Assembly: GCF_003259905.1 (NCBI RefSeq)
Contig: NZ_QLMG01000011.1
Span: forward strand, 42,613-106,612
Source of the DNA: Salipiger aestuarii
GTDB taxonomy: Bacteria > Pseudomonadota > Alphaproteobacteria > Rhodobacterales > Rhodobacteraceae
Length of the DNA: 64,000 bases
Reading direction: 5' to 3'
In this document: one piece after another, positions 11,429-20,322 of the stretch
How the letters are laid out: every line of letters starts with the position of its first letter
How positions within the stretch are numbered: position 1 is the stretch's first letter
Program-made: the position numbers and the translations under genes
Notes under the pieces: model-generated
Database searches by the model: none
The model's input: the letters and a program-made list of their open reading frames with translations, nothing else
Told to the model about the DNA's origin: nothing

Positions 11429-12571
11429 CTAGCGCGCGGCCATGAACGCTTTGAGCCGATCCAGCCCTTCGGCGATTTCGGCGGTGTCGCGCGCATAGGA
11501 GAAGCGCAACGTCCCGTGCCCCCGAGCGGGGTCGAAATCCAACCCGGGCGTGACCGCGACCCCTGCCTTTTCAAGGATTTCGGCCGCGAAAGCGCGGCTG
11601 TCCTGCGTCAGATCCCCGACATCCGCATAGATGTAAAAGGCCCCGTCCGGAGGTGCAATGCGATCAAACCCAATACCCGGCAGCTCCCGAAGCATCATTG
11701 CGCGGTTTCGGGCATACACCGCGAGGTTTGCATCCAGCGCATCCACGGCATCCATCGCATGCAGCGCCGCGACCTGAGCGGCATGGGGCGGGCAGATGAA
11801 CAGGTTTTGCGCAAGCCGTTCGATCTGGCGGACCTGCCCTTCGGGCACCACCAGCCAGCCCACGCGCCAGCCGGTCATGCAGAAATACTTGGAAAACGAA
11901 TTGATGACGCAGACATCATCCGAAAGTTCCAGCGCGCTTACCGAGGGGGTTTCGTGTTCGATCCCGTGGTAGATCTCATCCGACAGGAAAGCCGCATTGC
12001 GCCCTTTGCAGACATCAATCAGGGCACCAAGCGCATCGCGACCCAGCATCGTGCCGGTCGGGTTGGCGGGCGAGGCCATGAGAAGGCCCTGAAAATCCAC
12101 GCCCTCCAGGTCCTGAGGCACCAGCTGATAGCCATTACTGGCAGCCGCTTCGATTTCAGCGGGCACCAGATCGAGCGCCTTGAGGATCTGGCGATAGGAC
12201 GGGTACCCCGGTCGTCCCAAGGCCACGCGGTCGCCCGCATCGAAAAGCGCTGTAAACGCCAGCACGAACCCGCCCGAAGACCCCGGCGTCACCGCCACCC
12301 GCGCCGGATCGAGGTCGACCCCGTGCCGTTCGCCGTAGTGACGCGCGATCCGCGCCCGCAATTCGGGCAGCCCAAGCGCGACGGTGTAGCCCAGCGGATC
12401 GCTTTGCATCCGGCTGGCGAGCGCATCCAGCGCCTCTTGGGGCGCGCCCGCCGAGGGCTGACCCACCTCCATATGGATAATGTGGCGCCCCGAGGCTTCC
12501 GCGCGGCGCGCGGATTCCATGACATCCATCACGATGAAGGGGTCAACGGCCCCCCGGCTTGAGTTTCGCAT
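11429..12571 (-). CDS. Class I/II PLP-dependent aminotransferase
   Basis: Cytosolic fold-type I aminotransferase of 380 residues. PLP-binding residues are all visible: Asn170 (SPANPTG), Asp198 and Tyr201 (LSDEIYHG), Lys228 (NSFSKYFCMTGWR) and the substrate-carboxylate Arg in TLRFSYA. It resembles the aspartate/aromatic aminotransferase subgroup often annotated as pyridoxal-dependent aminotransferase; substrate unknown. It marks the end of the conserved block: upstream of its start begins a 3.5-kb stretch of decayed DNA. Confidence 0.88.
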   Translation of the reverse strand: MRNSSRGAVDPFIVMDVMESARRAEASGRHIIHMEVGQPSAGAPQEALDALASRMQSDPLGYTVALGLPELRARIARHYGERHGVDLDPARVAVTPGSSGGFVLAFTALFDAGDRVALGRPGYPSYRQILKALDLVPAEIEAAASNGYQLVPQDLEGVDFQGLLMASPANPTGTMLGRDALGALIDVCKGRNAAFLSDEIYHGIEHETPSVSALELSDDVCVINSFSKYFCMTGWRVGWLVVPEGQVRQIERLAQNLFICPPHAAQVAALHAMDAVDALDANLAVYARNRAMMLRELPGIGFDRIAPPDGAFYIYADVGDLTQDSRAFAAEILEKAGVAVTPGLDFDPARGHGTLRFSYARDTAEIAEGLDRLKAFMAAR

Positions 12572-12625
12572 CCCGCTCTCCCATGCTGGCGCACCATCGC
12601 ATAGGGGCCTTCCGACAGAGGGTCA

Positions 12626-12796
12626 ATGTCCACCGCCATCTATACGCCTGTCGACCCGCTTCGCCGCCTGGCGCGTGCCACGATCGTGAGGCCCGGCGCA
12701 TCGCCTGCGCGGGCGGTCGCCGTGCTGCGTGACGCCGTCATGGAAAACACGCTGGACCGGCTTGCGCCGCCAGAGGTCCGCAGCGATCTGCGGTGA
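12626..12796 (+). CDS. Small hypothetical protein, 56 residues
   Basis: A short frame with ATG after GAGGG and a TGA stop, giving a charged 56-residue product starting MSTAIYTPVDPLRRLARATI. I do not recognise it. It sits at the left border of the decayed island, immediately upstream of the pseudogene remains and on the same strand, so it may be a surviving piece of the lost element rather than a working gene. Confidence 0.35.
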   Translation: MSTAIYTPVDPLRRLARATIVRPGASPARAVAVLRDAVMENTLDRLAPPEVRSDLR

Positions 12797-13089
12797 TCTC
12801 CTGCGTCGATTCCAGCCCGCCAAACCTGCGTATCGTGAGTGTCAGCGCCGATCGGATCAACGCCAGTATCGACGATCCTCTGACGATCTTTGGCAAATCG
12901 GGCCAATTATCCAGACGTGAGCGCGCCGAACGATCGCAGGTCGGGATCGCACATAAGGCTGCGCTTGGCGCCAACGGCCATGTCGCGCATCGACTTGGAA
13001 GCGTCCGCCATCGCCGCCCCGACACAAGCTGACCGCTGGTCATCCCCGGCCATCGCAAAACAGACCGACCGATGCGGCTGCGACCGGAA

Positions 13090-14176
13090 CGGGGGGTCAT
13101 GCTGATCGGGGGGGCAGAGATGCGCCGGCACGTTTTCATCTTCAACCCGGCGGCGGCTATGGCCCAGCCCGCCAAGATCCCCGAAGGGAACCTTGAATGG
13201 GACGTTATCAATGGAAACAGCTGCGCCGGGACTTGGCGCCGTGGGGCCGCTGCTCGCGATCCGCATCAAGTCTCGATATCACAAAATGCACTGGTGTTGC
13301 GGCAACCCGAGACGCCTCCAGCGCCGCTGCGGGCATCGAGTTCAGCACCGGCAAGCCGCCCCGTCCGCGGGGCTGAACGGATCGGAGCCGAACGCAAGCC
13401 CGGTCACGAGGCACAGGACAACCGCCAGCTGGTTGGGGACGCGCTCAAGTCCGGGGCGGACAAGAGCGGCCGGGCTGACGTTGGGCGCGCCGACCGGGCG
13501 CACGCAGACACCGGGCGCGGGATCGTGTTCGACATGTGCAAGGCGTTTGGCCCACGCACGGACAGCGGGTTCCAGCTGCGCAATCGTGGCACGGTGCTGC
13601 GCGGGTGCGAGGTGGCGTACAACATTTCGACGGCATCGTCGGGCGGCTCGACCATTCCGGACGACGCGTCGAAAACCCGGATGTGCATGACAACGGGCGC
13701 AACGGCGTCTCTTCGATACATCCGGTGGATATCATCGGCGGCGAGATCGTCAACAACGCCCTGTCATCCGCTGAGCGTCGCGTCCCCGGCGGGCGGGTGT
13801 TTGGCACGACACTTCGGGCGAACCTGTCTGGGACGGGGGCGAACACGGTGATCTTTCTCCCCGAGGTCGTTTCGGATGGCGGCAGCCAGTCTGATCTGGT
13901 GCTCGACGGGGTCGACTGCCCGCTGACCAACGCCGGGCAATGGATGATCGAGAAAGAGCTGGCGCTACTGCCAGGAGATCGTCATCGCCAACTCGAACTA
14001 CGCGGGGTTCAGCGACAACCTGGTGCGGGGCAGCATGAACAGCGGCGAGATCGGCCCGCGCCGCAGCAACCCCGCGCCGCAGCGACAATGTCACCACATC
14101 GACCATCGCCAACCGGGCTGGGCGCGTCACGCTGTCGTCCGGCGCTGCGACTGTCGAGTGGGGGCTGGAGGGGTGA
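13090..14176 (+). pseudogene. Broken right-handed beta-helix protein, phage tail-spike-like
   Basis: Pieces of one protein can be followed through at least three reading frames. Recognisable segments are TGVAATRDASSAAAGIEF near 13290, FDMCKAFGPRTDSGFQLRNR (13530-13590), then after a shift near 13620 a helix-coil pattern FDGIVGRLDHSG...VHDNGRNGVSSIHPVDIIGG to about 13950, then IANSNYAGFSDNLVRGSMN (13983-14040), and after another shift near 14080 SDNVTTSTIANRAGRVTLSS ending at TGA 14174-14176. The N/G-rich repeat rhythm is that of parallel beta-helix tail spikes or surface depolymerases. Multiple frameshifts make it a pseudogene; a phage origin is inference. Confidence 0.6.
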
Positions 14177-14612
14177 AGGGCGCCCTGAACGGGGCCTTGA
14201 ACGCTCCCTGCCTGGAAAACGGCGTTGCTGAAAAAGCTGATGTCAAACTTGCAATGATATGTGGCTCGCTACAGCGATTATGTCGAGAGTCTGGCGGAGG
14301 CCACGGTTCATCTGTTCAGCCGCGCATTTGGAATCGCGGCCTGTTTTATCTGACGCACTACCGCTCTTACGTCCTTTTCCGAAGCCACTCGGCCAACGCC
14401 CAAAATCGCTTTATTCAAAAAACCAATGACCGCTGACGACACCTAAGCACGTTTAACGACGCTTGTCCGCCGCTGGCCCGGTGTTTCTGTCGGGTTACGG
14501 CAGCACATGCCGGACGCTGTGGATGTCCTCGATTTTGCGGCATAGAATCGCGGCGCTCAGGTTCACGGAACCGGAAAGCGCTTCGTTAGCTGCCGCCAAG
14601 CTAATGAAATAA
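14177..14612. other. Non-coding spacer before tRNA-Val
   Basis: 436 bases between the pseudogene stop and the tRNA 3' end. I see no credible coding frame, ribosome site or strong hairpin. It reads as leftover DNA of the decayed island. Confidence 0.5.
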
Positions 14613-14687
14613 TGGTGGGTGATAAGGGATTTGAACCCCTGACATCTTCGATGTGAACGAAGCGCTCTACCACTGAGCTAATCACCC
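14613..14687 (-). tRNA. tRNA-Val (anticodon CAC)
   Basis: Complete cloverleaf of 75 bases read leftward: acceptor GGGTGAT pairing with ATCACCC, D arm GCTC/GAGC, anticodon stem CTTCG/CGAAG with loop TTCACAT (anticodon CAC, reads GUG), T arm with TTCAAAT loop, and an encoded CCA end at 14615-14613. All stems pair, with one G-U in the T arm. It is the only intact gene in an otherwise decayed 3.5-kb stretch, and tRNA genes are common integration targets. Confidence 0.96.
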
Positions 14688-14699
14688 GGTAGCCGGCCT

Positions 14700-15160
14700 A
14701 TTAATGGAACCCTTTGGGGGACGCAAGAGGGCAGTCGCCACCTTTATCGATGATGTGAATGTCTCTCCCGACGGCATCGCATCGGGCTGGTGCGATGAGT
14801 CCTTAGCCAAACCATCACAAGGGAAAAGAGCATCCCCGATCGGCAAATTCCTGAAAAAGTTTGGATAGATCCTGTGCTGCTTGCCGGTTTCTGGTTCCTG
14901 GACGATCAGCACCAGTCGCATGCGACTGAGCAGCCACCGCACATGGTGCCGCCCGGACTCAGACCCATCCCGCGGCATATGACAGCCCTCTGCCGCGAGC
15001 CGTATCAGGGTGTTTCAGGGAAGTGCGCGCCAATGATTCCCCCGATTGCCAGAGTCTCGGCGCTTTCACCCTGTGGATGGCAGCACAGGCTGGTGCGCGC
15101 CAGCCGCAGCAATCTGCACTGCCGCCGGACACTGAGATCGGGACAATCCTGCGTCACCGC
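14700..15160 (-). pseudogene. IS3-family transposase OrfB remnant
   Basis: Fragments of an IS3-type integrase subunit in different frames, read leftward. Near 15160-15005 the frame gives LSVRRQCRLLRLARTSL and QGESAETLA, the typical OrfB N-terminus (HTH_21 region). Near 14930-14860 another frame gives RWLLSRMRLVLIVQEPETGKQ, the next conserved stretch. The catalytic DDE region is missing or scrambled. The OrfA remnant lies immediately upstream, so this was once one element. Confidence 0.65.
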
Positions 15161-15462
15161 GTTTTGCCCCCGGTGCCGGGAATGAGACCGGAGGCTTCCG
15201 GCAAGGCACCCCGTCCCACGGCGACATGGCCGATTCTGGCGTGCAGCTTCGCGTCGTTCCTTTCGGAGATCGTCGGCTCGGCGGACGAGACACCATCGAA
15301 CGCAGATGCCATGTTCGCAGTCGCCGTCTTCGTCCACCCGCCGATCATGGTCGGGTGGCTGCCGTCCGTCCTGGACAGTCCAGCGGTCGTCAGATCCTCG
15401 CGCCTGGCTTCAAGGGCCGTTTTCGTCCTGAACTCCGCCGAATATCGCTGTCGTTTCGTCAT
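15154..15462 (-). pseudogene. IS3-family transposase OrfA remnant
   Basis: An open frame of about 102 residues starting MTKRQRYSAEFRTKTALEA, with HPTMIGGW, MASAFDG and KLHARIGHVAV in the right order for the HTH (transposase_8) and leucine-zipper regions of IS3 OrfA. It overlaps the OrfB remnant downstream as expected for IS3. Length and motif order are near normal, but key residues have drifted and the partner is broken, so it is not functional. Confidence 0.65.
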
Positions 15463-15504
15463 CTCCGGCCTGTTCTTTCCCAGACGCCGAAGCTTGGCGA
15501 TTGC

Positions 15505-15662
15505 TCCGAAATGCTGCGATCTGCGCTTCGTGGACGAGTTCACGCGCAAGGTCCTGGCCTGGCACATCTTGAACACGCCGGAAGCTGATTTCTGCGTCGC
15601 CGCGCTGGCCGAAGCGGGCGTTTCACCCATCGCGCGGGCGGTTTCGCCGGATGAAGCGGCCT
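15505..15662 (+). pseudogene. Second IS3 OrfB fragment, opposite orientation
   Basis: A short forward frame reads LRFVDEFTRKVLAWHILNT then PEADFCVAALAEA, matching the middle (first catalytic Asp region) of IS3-family OrfB. It points opposite to the OrfA/OrfB remnants just to its left and ends without the remaining catalytic residues. This implies either an inversion or a separate insertion that later decayed. Confidence 0.55.
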
Positions 15663-16110
15663 GATTCTCGCCGCGACGCGCGCGATCGAACCGGATGCGA
15701 TTTCGACCGCGCGACTGGATGTCACGGGCAGTCTCGACGACCGCAAGGAGGTGGTCCTTGCGCCAGATGGCGATGGATCGCGGCGCCCCTTCAACGGTGG
15801 TGTTGTCCGGTTTCAGGATACCGGTGGTCGAGGTCGGGGCGGAGGATATCTAGATCCCCTCGTATCGCGGATTTCAATGCCGGTTCGGCGGGGCAAACGC
15901 CCCCCTGCGAAGAGAGACAGGAACTGACAGAGGCTATCGCAAAAAAATCTGTCCGTGTCGTGGATGGTCCCGATCCGGGATATCCCGGGGCGGCCCGACT
16001 AGGACAGGTCTCTGGCCGGGGTGTCGGTCGTTTTGGCCCGTTTTGTTTTGTCGCGCTACACAAAGCCCGCGCTTTCGGCTAACCCCGCCCAAGGGGAAAA
16101 GGACACGAAC
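15663..16110. other. Unassigned DNA at right end of the decayed island
   Basis: About 450 bases. One forward frame around 15690-15920 is open but matches nothing I recognise and lacks a good start. I see no tRNA, terminator or repeat here. The last 100 bases probably carry the promoter of the polyol operon, although no clear -35/-10 pair is visible. Confidence 0.4.
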
Positions 16111-16806
16111 ATGCGCGACATCCGACTGGTCATCCTTGATTTCGACGGCGTCGTTGTCGACAGCGAAGTCATCAGCGCGCGCATGCTGGTGGCCGAACTG
16201 GCGCTGTATGGCGTGATTATCGACCTGCCCTACGTGGCCCGGCACTTCCTGGGGCGCAGTTACCCGGTGGTGCTGCGACAGATCCGATCGGAATTCGGGG
16301 TGTCCTTGCCCGAGGGATTCGAGGCGGATTATCGCGCCCGGCTGATCGACGCCTTCCGGCGCGATCTGCGGCTGATGCCGGGGCTGCGGACACTGCTGGC
16401 GCGGCTGGCGACACCTTATGCGCTGGCGACAAGCTCCAGCCCGGCCCGCGTGGCACAGTCGATGCAGATCGTCGGAATCTCGGATCTGTTCAAGGGGCGC
16501 ATCACCACCGCCGCCGAGGTTACGCACGGCAAACCCGCCCCCGATCTGCCGCTGCGCGCCGCGCAAAAGGCTGGCATCGCGCCAGAGCATTGTCTGGTGA
16601 TCGAGGATTCGCTGGCGGGCGTGCAAGCCGCGCTGGCCGCCGGCATGCAGGTCTGGCGATTCACCGGGGGCAGCCATTTCGCCGGCATCGCACCGCCAGG
16701 CGACGACCACACGCATGCGCATCGCGTGTTCGCAGACTTCGCCCAGATCGCCGGTTTCGCGCCCGACCTGCTGACCCCCGGCGACCAGGAGATCAGACAT
16801 GAGTGA
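16111..16806 (+). CDS. HAD-superfamily phosphatase (polyol operon)
   Basis: Haloacid dehalogenase-type hydrolase of 231 residues, beta-phosphoglucomutase/phosphatase-like. Motif I is DFDGVVVDSE, motif II TSSSP, the motif III lysine is in GKPAPD, and motif IV is EDSLAG; the cap lies between motifs I and II. It probably removes phosphate from a sugar or polyol phosphate, by analogy with HAD genes in other polyol clusters. AAGGGGAAAAGGA precedes the start. Its stop overlaps the regulator gene by 8 bases, so it heads the operon. Confidence 0.82.
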   Translation: MRDIRLVILDFDGVVVDSEVISARMLVAELALYGVIIDLPYVARHFLGRSYPVVLRQIRSEFGVSLPEGFEADYRARLIDAFRRDLRLMPGLRTLLARLATPYALATSSSPARVAQSMQIVGISDLFKGRITTAAEVTHGKPAPDLPLRAAQKAGIAPEHCLVIEDSLAGVQAALAAGMQVWRFTGGSHFAGIAPPGDDHTHAHRVFADFAQIAGFAPDLLTPGDQEIRHE

Positions 16807-17746
16807 CGACGACATCCCCCAGCGCGACATCGCCGCCCGGGCGGGCTGGCTGTATTATGTGGGCGGCATGCGCCAGGACCAGATCGCCGAAGAGCTGGGC
16901 ATTTCGCGCCAGCGTGCGCAGCGCCTGGTCGCCCGCGCCATGTCCGAAGGGCTGGTGCGCGTGCGCATCGACCATCCCATCGCCGCCTGCCTTGAACTGG
17001 AACGCGACCTGCGGCGCAAATTCGGCCTGGCGCGGGCGCGGGTCGCGCCCAAGCTTGGCCCAGAACAAGAGCCGATGCGCGCCATCGCCCCCTGTGCCGC
17101 CACCGAGGTCGAACGGATCTTTCGCCAGGAAACGCCGCAGCTGGTTGCGCTTGGCACCGGGCGGATGTTGCGCGCGGTGGTCGAGCAGATGCAACCCGTG
17201 GCGTCGCCGCAGCACCGCATGGTATCGTTGATCGGCAATGTGTCGCCCGACGGGTCGGCCTCGTTCTACGAGGTCATCATGCGCTTTGCCGACAAGACCG
17301 GCGCGCAGCATTTCCCGATGTCGGTGCCCGTCATGGCGCGCGACAGGACCGAGCTTGCGATCTATCGCGCCCTGCCCCATGTCGGCAATTTGCTGACCCT
17401 TGCGCGCGACGCGGACGTGACCATCGTCGGCATCGGCCAGATGGCGGATGACGCGCCGCTGCATGTGGACGGGTTCCTGACCATCGACGAGCTGCGCTCG
17501 GTTCAGGCCGCAGGGGCCGCGGGCGAGATCTGCGGCCATATTTTCGACGCGAATGGACGATTTCTGGACCACCCTGTCAACGCCCTGCTTGTCGGCGCGC
17601 AGGTCCCGGCGAACGCCAATCCGGTGCTGTGCATCGGTGGCGGTGTCAGCAAGATCAAGGCGTTGCGCGCCGCTCTCCGGGGCAAACTGATCGGCGGGCT
17701 GATAACCGACGAATCGACCGCTGCGGAATTGCTCGGCAGTTCCTGA
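16799..17746 (+). CDS. SorC/DeoR-type sugar-binding transcriptional regulator
   Basis: Regulator of 315 residues with an N-terminal helix-turn-helix (about 20-50, DQIAEELGISRQRAQRLVARA) and a C-terminal sugar-phosphate-binding domain of the SorC family (from about residue 60, with ALGTGRML and VGIGQM). It very likely controls the adjacent polyol transport and oxidation genes in response to a phosphorylated sugar. It overlaps the HAD gene by 8 bases and precedes the binding-protein gene by 126 bases, leaving room for a promoter it would regulate. Confidence 0.88.
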   Translation: MSDDDIPQRDIAARAGWLYYVGGMRQDQIAEELGISRQRAQRLVARAMSEGLVRVRIDHPIAACLELERDLRRKFGLARARVAPKLGPEQEPMRAIAPCAATEVERIFRQETPQLVALGTGRMLRAVVEQMQPVASPQHRMVSLIGNVSPDGSASFYEVIMRFADKTGAQHFPMSVPVMARDRTELAIYRALPHVGNLLTLARDADVTIVGIGQMADDAPLHVDGFLTIDELRSVQAAGAAGEICGHIFDANGRFLDHPVNALLVGAQVPANANPVLCIGGGVSKIKALRAALRGKLIGGLITDESTAAELLGSS

Positions 17747-17872
17747 ACGGTTTGCCAACAAAACACGCTTGACACGACTCAGCTACATGTGTGAGCTTTT
17801 CTTCACTTCATGGGCAATTGCTCAGCTTCGGCCGAGCCTGCCGGTGATTTGGAGTTTTGGGAGGACTACCTT
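17747..17872 (+). promoter_or_regulatory. Putative promoter region of the polyol transport genes
   Basis: 126 bases between regulator and binding protein. A consensus -35 hexamer TTGACA lies at 17769-17774, but no good -10 sits at the usual distance. GCTACATGTGTGAGC (17782-17796) is an imperfect palindrome and a candidate operator. GGGAGG precedes the ATG at 17873. A promoter here is expected from context, but its exact position is uncertain. Confidence 0.4.
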
Positions 17873-19192
17873 ATGTCTACTTCGATCCGCGCCCTCATGG
17901 GCGCGTGTGCCGTCGGTGCGCTTGCCACGGCCGCCGTGGCCGAGACCACCATCACCGTGGCTACCGTGAACAACGGCGACATGATCCGCATGCAAGGCAT
18001 GATGGACGGCTTCAACGCGCTGCACCCCGACATCAAGGTCGAATGGGTGACGCTGGAAGAAAACGTGCTGCGTCAGCGCGTGACCCAGGACGTCGCCACC
18101 AACGGCGGTCAGTTCGATGTCATGACCATCGGCAACTACGAAGTCCCGATCTGGGGCGAGCGTGGCTGGCTGGTGCCGCTGACCGACCTGCCGGACGATT
18201 ACGATGTGGATGACCTGATCCCGTCGATCCGCTCGGCGCTTTCGGTCGATGATACGCTCTATGCCCTGCCATTCTATGGCGAATCCGCGTTTGTCATGTA
18301 CCGCACCGATCTGGCCGAAGCCGCCGGCATCGACATTCCCGATCAGCCGACCTGGACGCAGATCAAGGACGCCGCCGAAAAGATGACCGACAAGGACGCG
18401 GGCGTCTACGGCATCTGCCTGCGCGGCAAGCCCGGCTGGGGCGAGAACATGGCGTTCATTTCGGCCATGGCCAACAGCTACGGCGCGCGCTGGTTCGACA
18501 TGGACTGGCAGCCCCAGTTCGACAGCCCCGAATGGCAAGCCGCCTTCACCGACTATCTGGAGCTGATGACCAACTACGGCCCGCCGGGCGCGTCCTCCAA
18601 CGGCTTCAACGAAAACCTGTCGTTGTTCCAGCAGGGCAAGTGCGGCATGTGGATCGACGCGACGGTCGCGGCGGGCTTTGTCACCGATCCCGAGGAATCG
18701 ATGGTCGCCGACAAGGTGGGCTACGCGGTGTTCCCCAACAAGGAAGGCGTGGACAACCACGGCAACTGGCTGTGGTCCTGGAACCTTGGCATTCCGCAAT
18801 CGACCGACGCCCCCGAGGCCGCCAAGGCCTTTGTGACCTGGGCCACGTCCAAGGAATACACCCAGACGGTGGCAGAGGCGCAGGGTTGGCGCGCCGCACC
18901 TCCGGGCACGCGCACGTCGCTCTACGAGAACGAAACCTATGTCTCCGAGGCGCCTTTTGCCAAGCTGACCAAGGAAACCATGGACGCGGCCACCCCCGAG
19001 AAGCCCTCGGTTCAGGATGTGCCCTATGTTGGTGCCCAGTTCGTTTCGATCCCCGAATTCCAGGGCATCGGTACGGCCGTGGGTCAGCAGTTCTCGGCCG
19101 CGCTTGCCGGACAGATGGATGCGGATGCCGCGCTGAAAAACGCACAACAACTCACCCAGCGTGAGATGATGAAGGCCGGCTACATCAAGTAA
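17873..19192 (+). CDS. smoE: Polyol ABC transporter substrate-binding protein, SmoE/MtlE-like
   Basis: Periplasmic binding protein of 439 residues for mannitol/sorbitol uptake, SBP family 1. It has a signal peptide (residues 1-23, ending VAE) and a mature part with NNGDMIRMQGMMDGFNALHP and TWTQIKDAAEKMTDKD, typical of the Rhodobacter SmoE group. GGGAGG lies 8-9 bases upstream of the ATG; an upstream in-frame start at 17810 would bury the signal peptide. An attenuator-like hairpin follows before the permease genes. Ligand assignment rests on the neighbouring mannitol dehydrogenase. Confidence 0.88.
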   Translation: MSTSIRALMGACAVGALATAAVAETTITVATVNNGDMIRMQGMMDGFNALHPDIKVEWVTLEENVLRQRVTQDVATNGGQFDVMTIGNYEVPIWGERGWLVPLTDLPDDYDVDDLIPSIRSALSVDDTLYALPFYGESAFVMYRTDLAEAAGIDIPDQPTWTQIKDAAEKMTDKDAGVYGICLRGKPGWGENMAFISAMANSYGARWFDMDWQPQFDSPEWQAAFTDYLELMTNYGPPGASSNGFNENLSLFQQGKCGMWIDATVAAGFVTDPEESMVADKVGYAVFPNKEGVDNHGNWLWSWNLGIPQSTDAPEAAKAFVTWATSKEYTQTVAEAQGWRAAPPGTRTSLYENETYVSEAPFAKLTKETMDAATPEKPSVQDVPYVGAQFVSIPEFQGIGTAVGQQFSAALAGQMDADAALKNAQQLTQREMMKAGYIK

Positions 19193-19207
19193 CCGCCGTT
19201 GCGACGG

Positions 19208-19238
19208 GGCGCGGGCCGGATCGGGCCCGCGCCGTTTT
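19208..19238 (+). terminator. Attenuator hairpin after the binding-protein gene
   Basis: A perfect 10-bp GC stem (GGCGCGGGCC with GGCCCGCGCC, 6-base loop) followed by GTTTT. It lies 16 bases after the smoE stop and before the first permease gene. Partial termination here would make the binding protein more abundant than the membrane parts, as is common in ABC importers. Confidence 0.75.
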
Positions 19239-19335
19239 CGACCTATGAAACCGGGGCTGATGCAGGGTCACGCGCGAATCGACGCCGCAGCAACTTTGCC
19301 CGACCCCGCGCAACCCGCAGCCCGAGGGACCGCCC

Positions 19336-20208
19336 ATGGCCACCCAGCATTCCCGCGCCGCAGCGAGGCTGATGATCTCCCCCGCCGTGCTCTTGTTGCT
19401 CGGCTGGATGCTCATCCCGCTTTGCATGACGCTGTATTTCTCCTTCCTGCGCTACAATCTGCTGATGCCGGGGATGGAAGAATTCGCCGGCTGGACGAAC
19501 TACCGCTTCTTCCTGACCGACCCGGCCTTCATGGATGCGCTGGTCAACACGCTGCTTCTGGTGGGCGGCGTGCTGGTGATAACCACCGTCGGGGGCACGC
19601 TGCTGGCGCTGCTGCTGGACCAGCCGTTCTGGGGACAGGGGATCGTGCGCATCCTGGTGATCGCGCCCTTCTTCGTCATGCCGACGGTGTCGGCGCTGGT
19701 GTGGAAAAACATGTTCATGAACCCGGTGAACGGGCTGTTCGGGCACCTGTTTCACTGGCTGGGGCTGCAACCTTACGATTTTCTCAGCCAGGCGCCGCTG
19801 ATGTCGATCATCGGCATCGTCAGCTGGCAATGGCTGCCGTTCGCCACGCTGATCCTGCTGACCGCGTTCCAGTCGCTGGATCAGGAACAGCTTGAGGCCG
19901 CCGAAATGGACGGCGCCCCGGCCCTGTCGCGATTCTGGTACATCATGCTGCCGCACCTGGCGCGCGCGATCACCGTGGTGATCCTGATCCAGACGATTTT
20001 CCTGCTGTCGATCTTTGCCGAAATCCTGGTGACCACCAACGGCGGGCCGGGCACCGCATCGACCAACCTGACCTACCTGATCTACATGCAATCGCTGCTG
20101 CAATTCGACGTGGGCGGCGGGTCCGCGGGCGGCGTCATCGCCATTATCCTTGCCAATATCGTCGCGATCTTCCTGATGCGGATGATCGGCAAGAACCTGG
20201 ACGCATGA
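19336..20208 (+). CDS. smoF: Polyol ABC transporter permease 1, SmoF/MtlF-like
   Basis: Inner-membrane permease of 290 residues with six predicted membrane segments. The cytoplasmic EAA loop is visible as EQLEAAEMDGAPALSRFWYI with the trailing LPHL, the contact site for the ATPase. It follows the binding protein after 143 bases containing the attenuator and precedes the second permease by 114 bases. Confidence 0.9.
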   Translation: MATQHSRAAARLMISPAVLLLLGWMLIPLCMTLYFSFLRYNLLMPGMEEFAGWTNYRFFLTDPAFMDALVNTLLLVGGVLVITTVGGTLLALLLDQPFWGQGIVRILVIAPFFVMPTVSALVWKNMFMNPVNGLFGHLFHWLGLQPYDFLSQAPLMSIIGIVSWQWLPFATLILLTAFQSLDQEQLEAAEMDGAPALSRFWYIMLPHLARAITVVILIQTIFLLSIFAEILVTTNGGPGTASTNLTYLIYMQSLLQFDVGGGSAGGVIAIILANIVAIFLMRMIGKNLDA

Positions 20209-20322
20209 TCATGAAAACCCGGTTCACACACTTGGGCACCGAAGCCGCCAGCGCGGGTCCGGTCGGGGCACGGCCCCCCGCCCCACGCATCGCGACCGAC
20301 ACGACACAGGGGGAACGCTGAG

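Noticed and set aside
15663..15930. Forward open frame after the IS3 fragments
   Set aside because: No ribosome site or recognised domain; it lies in a stretch of visibly decayed DNA.
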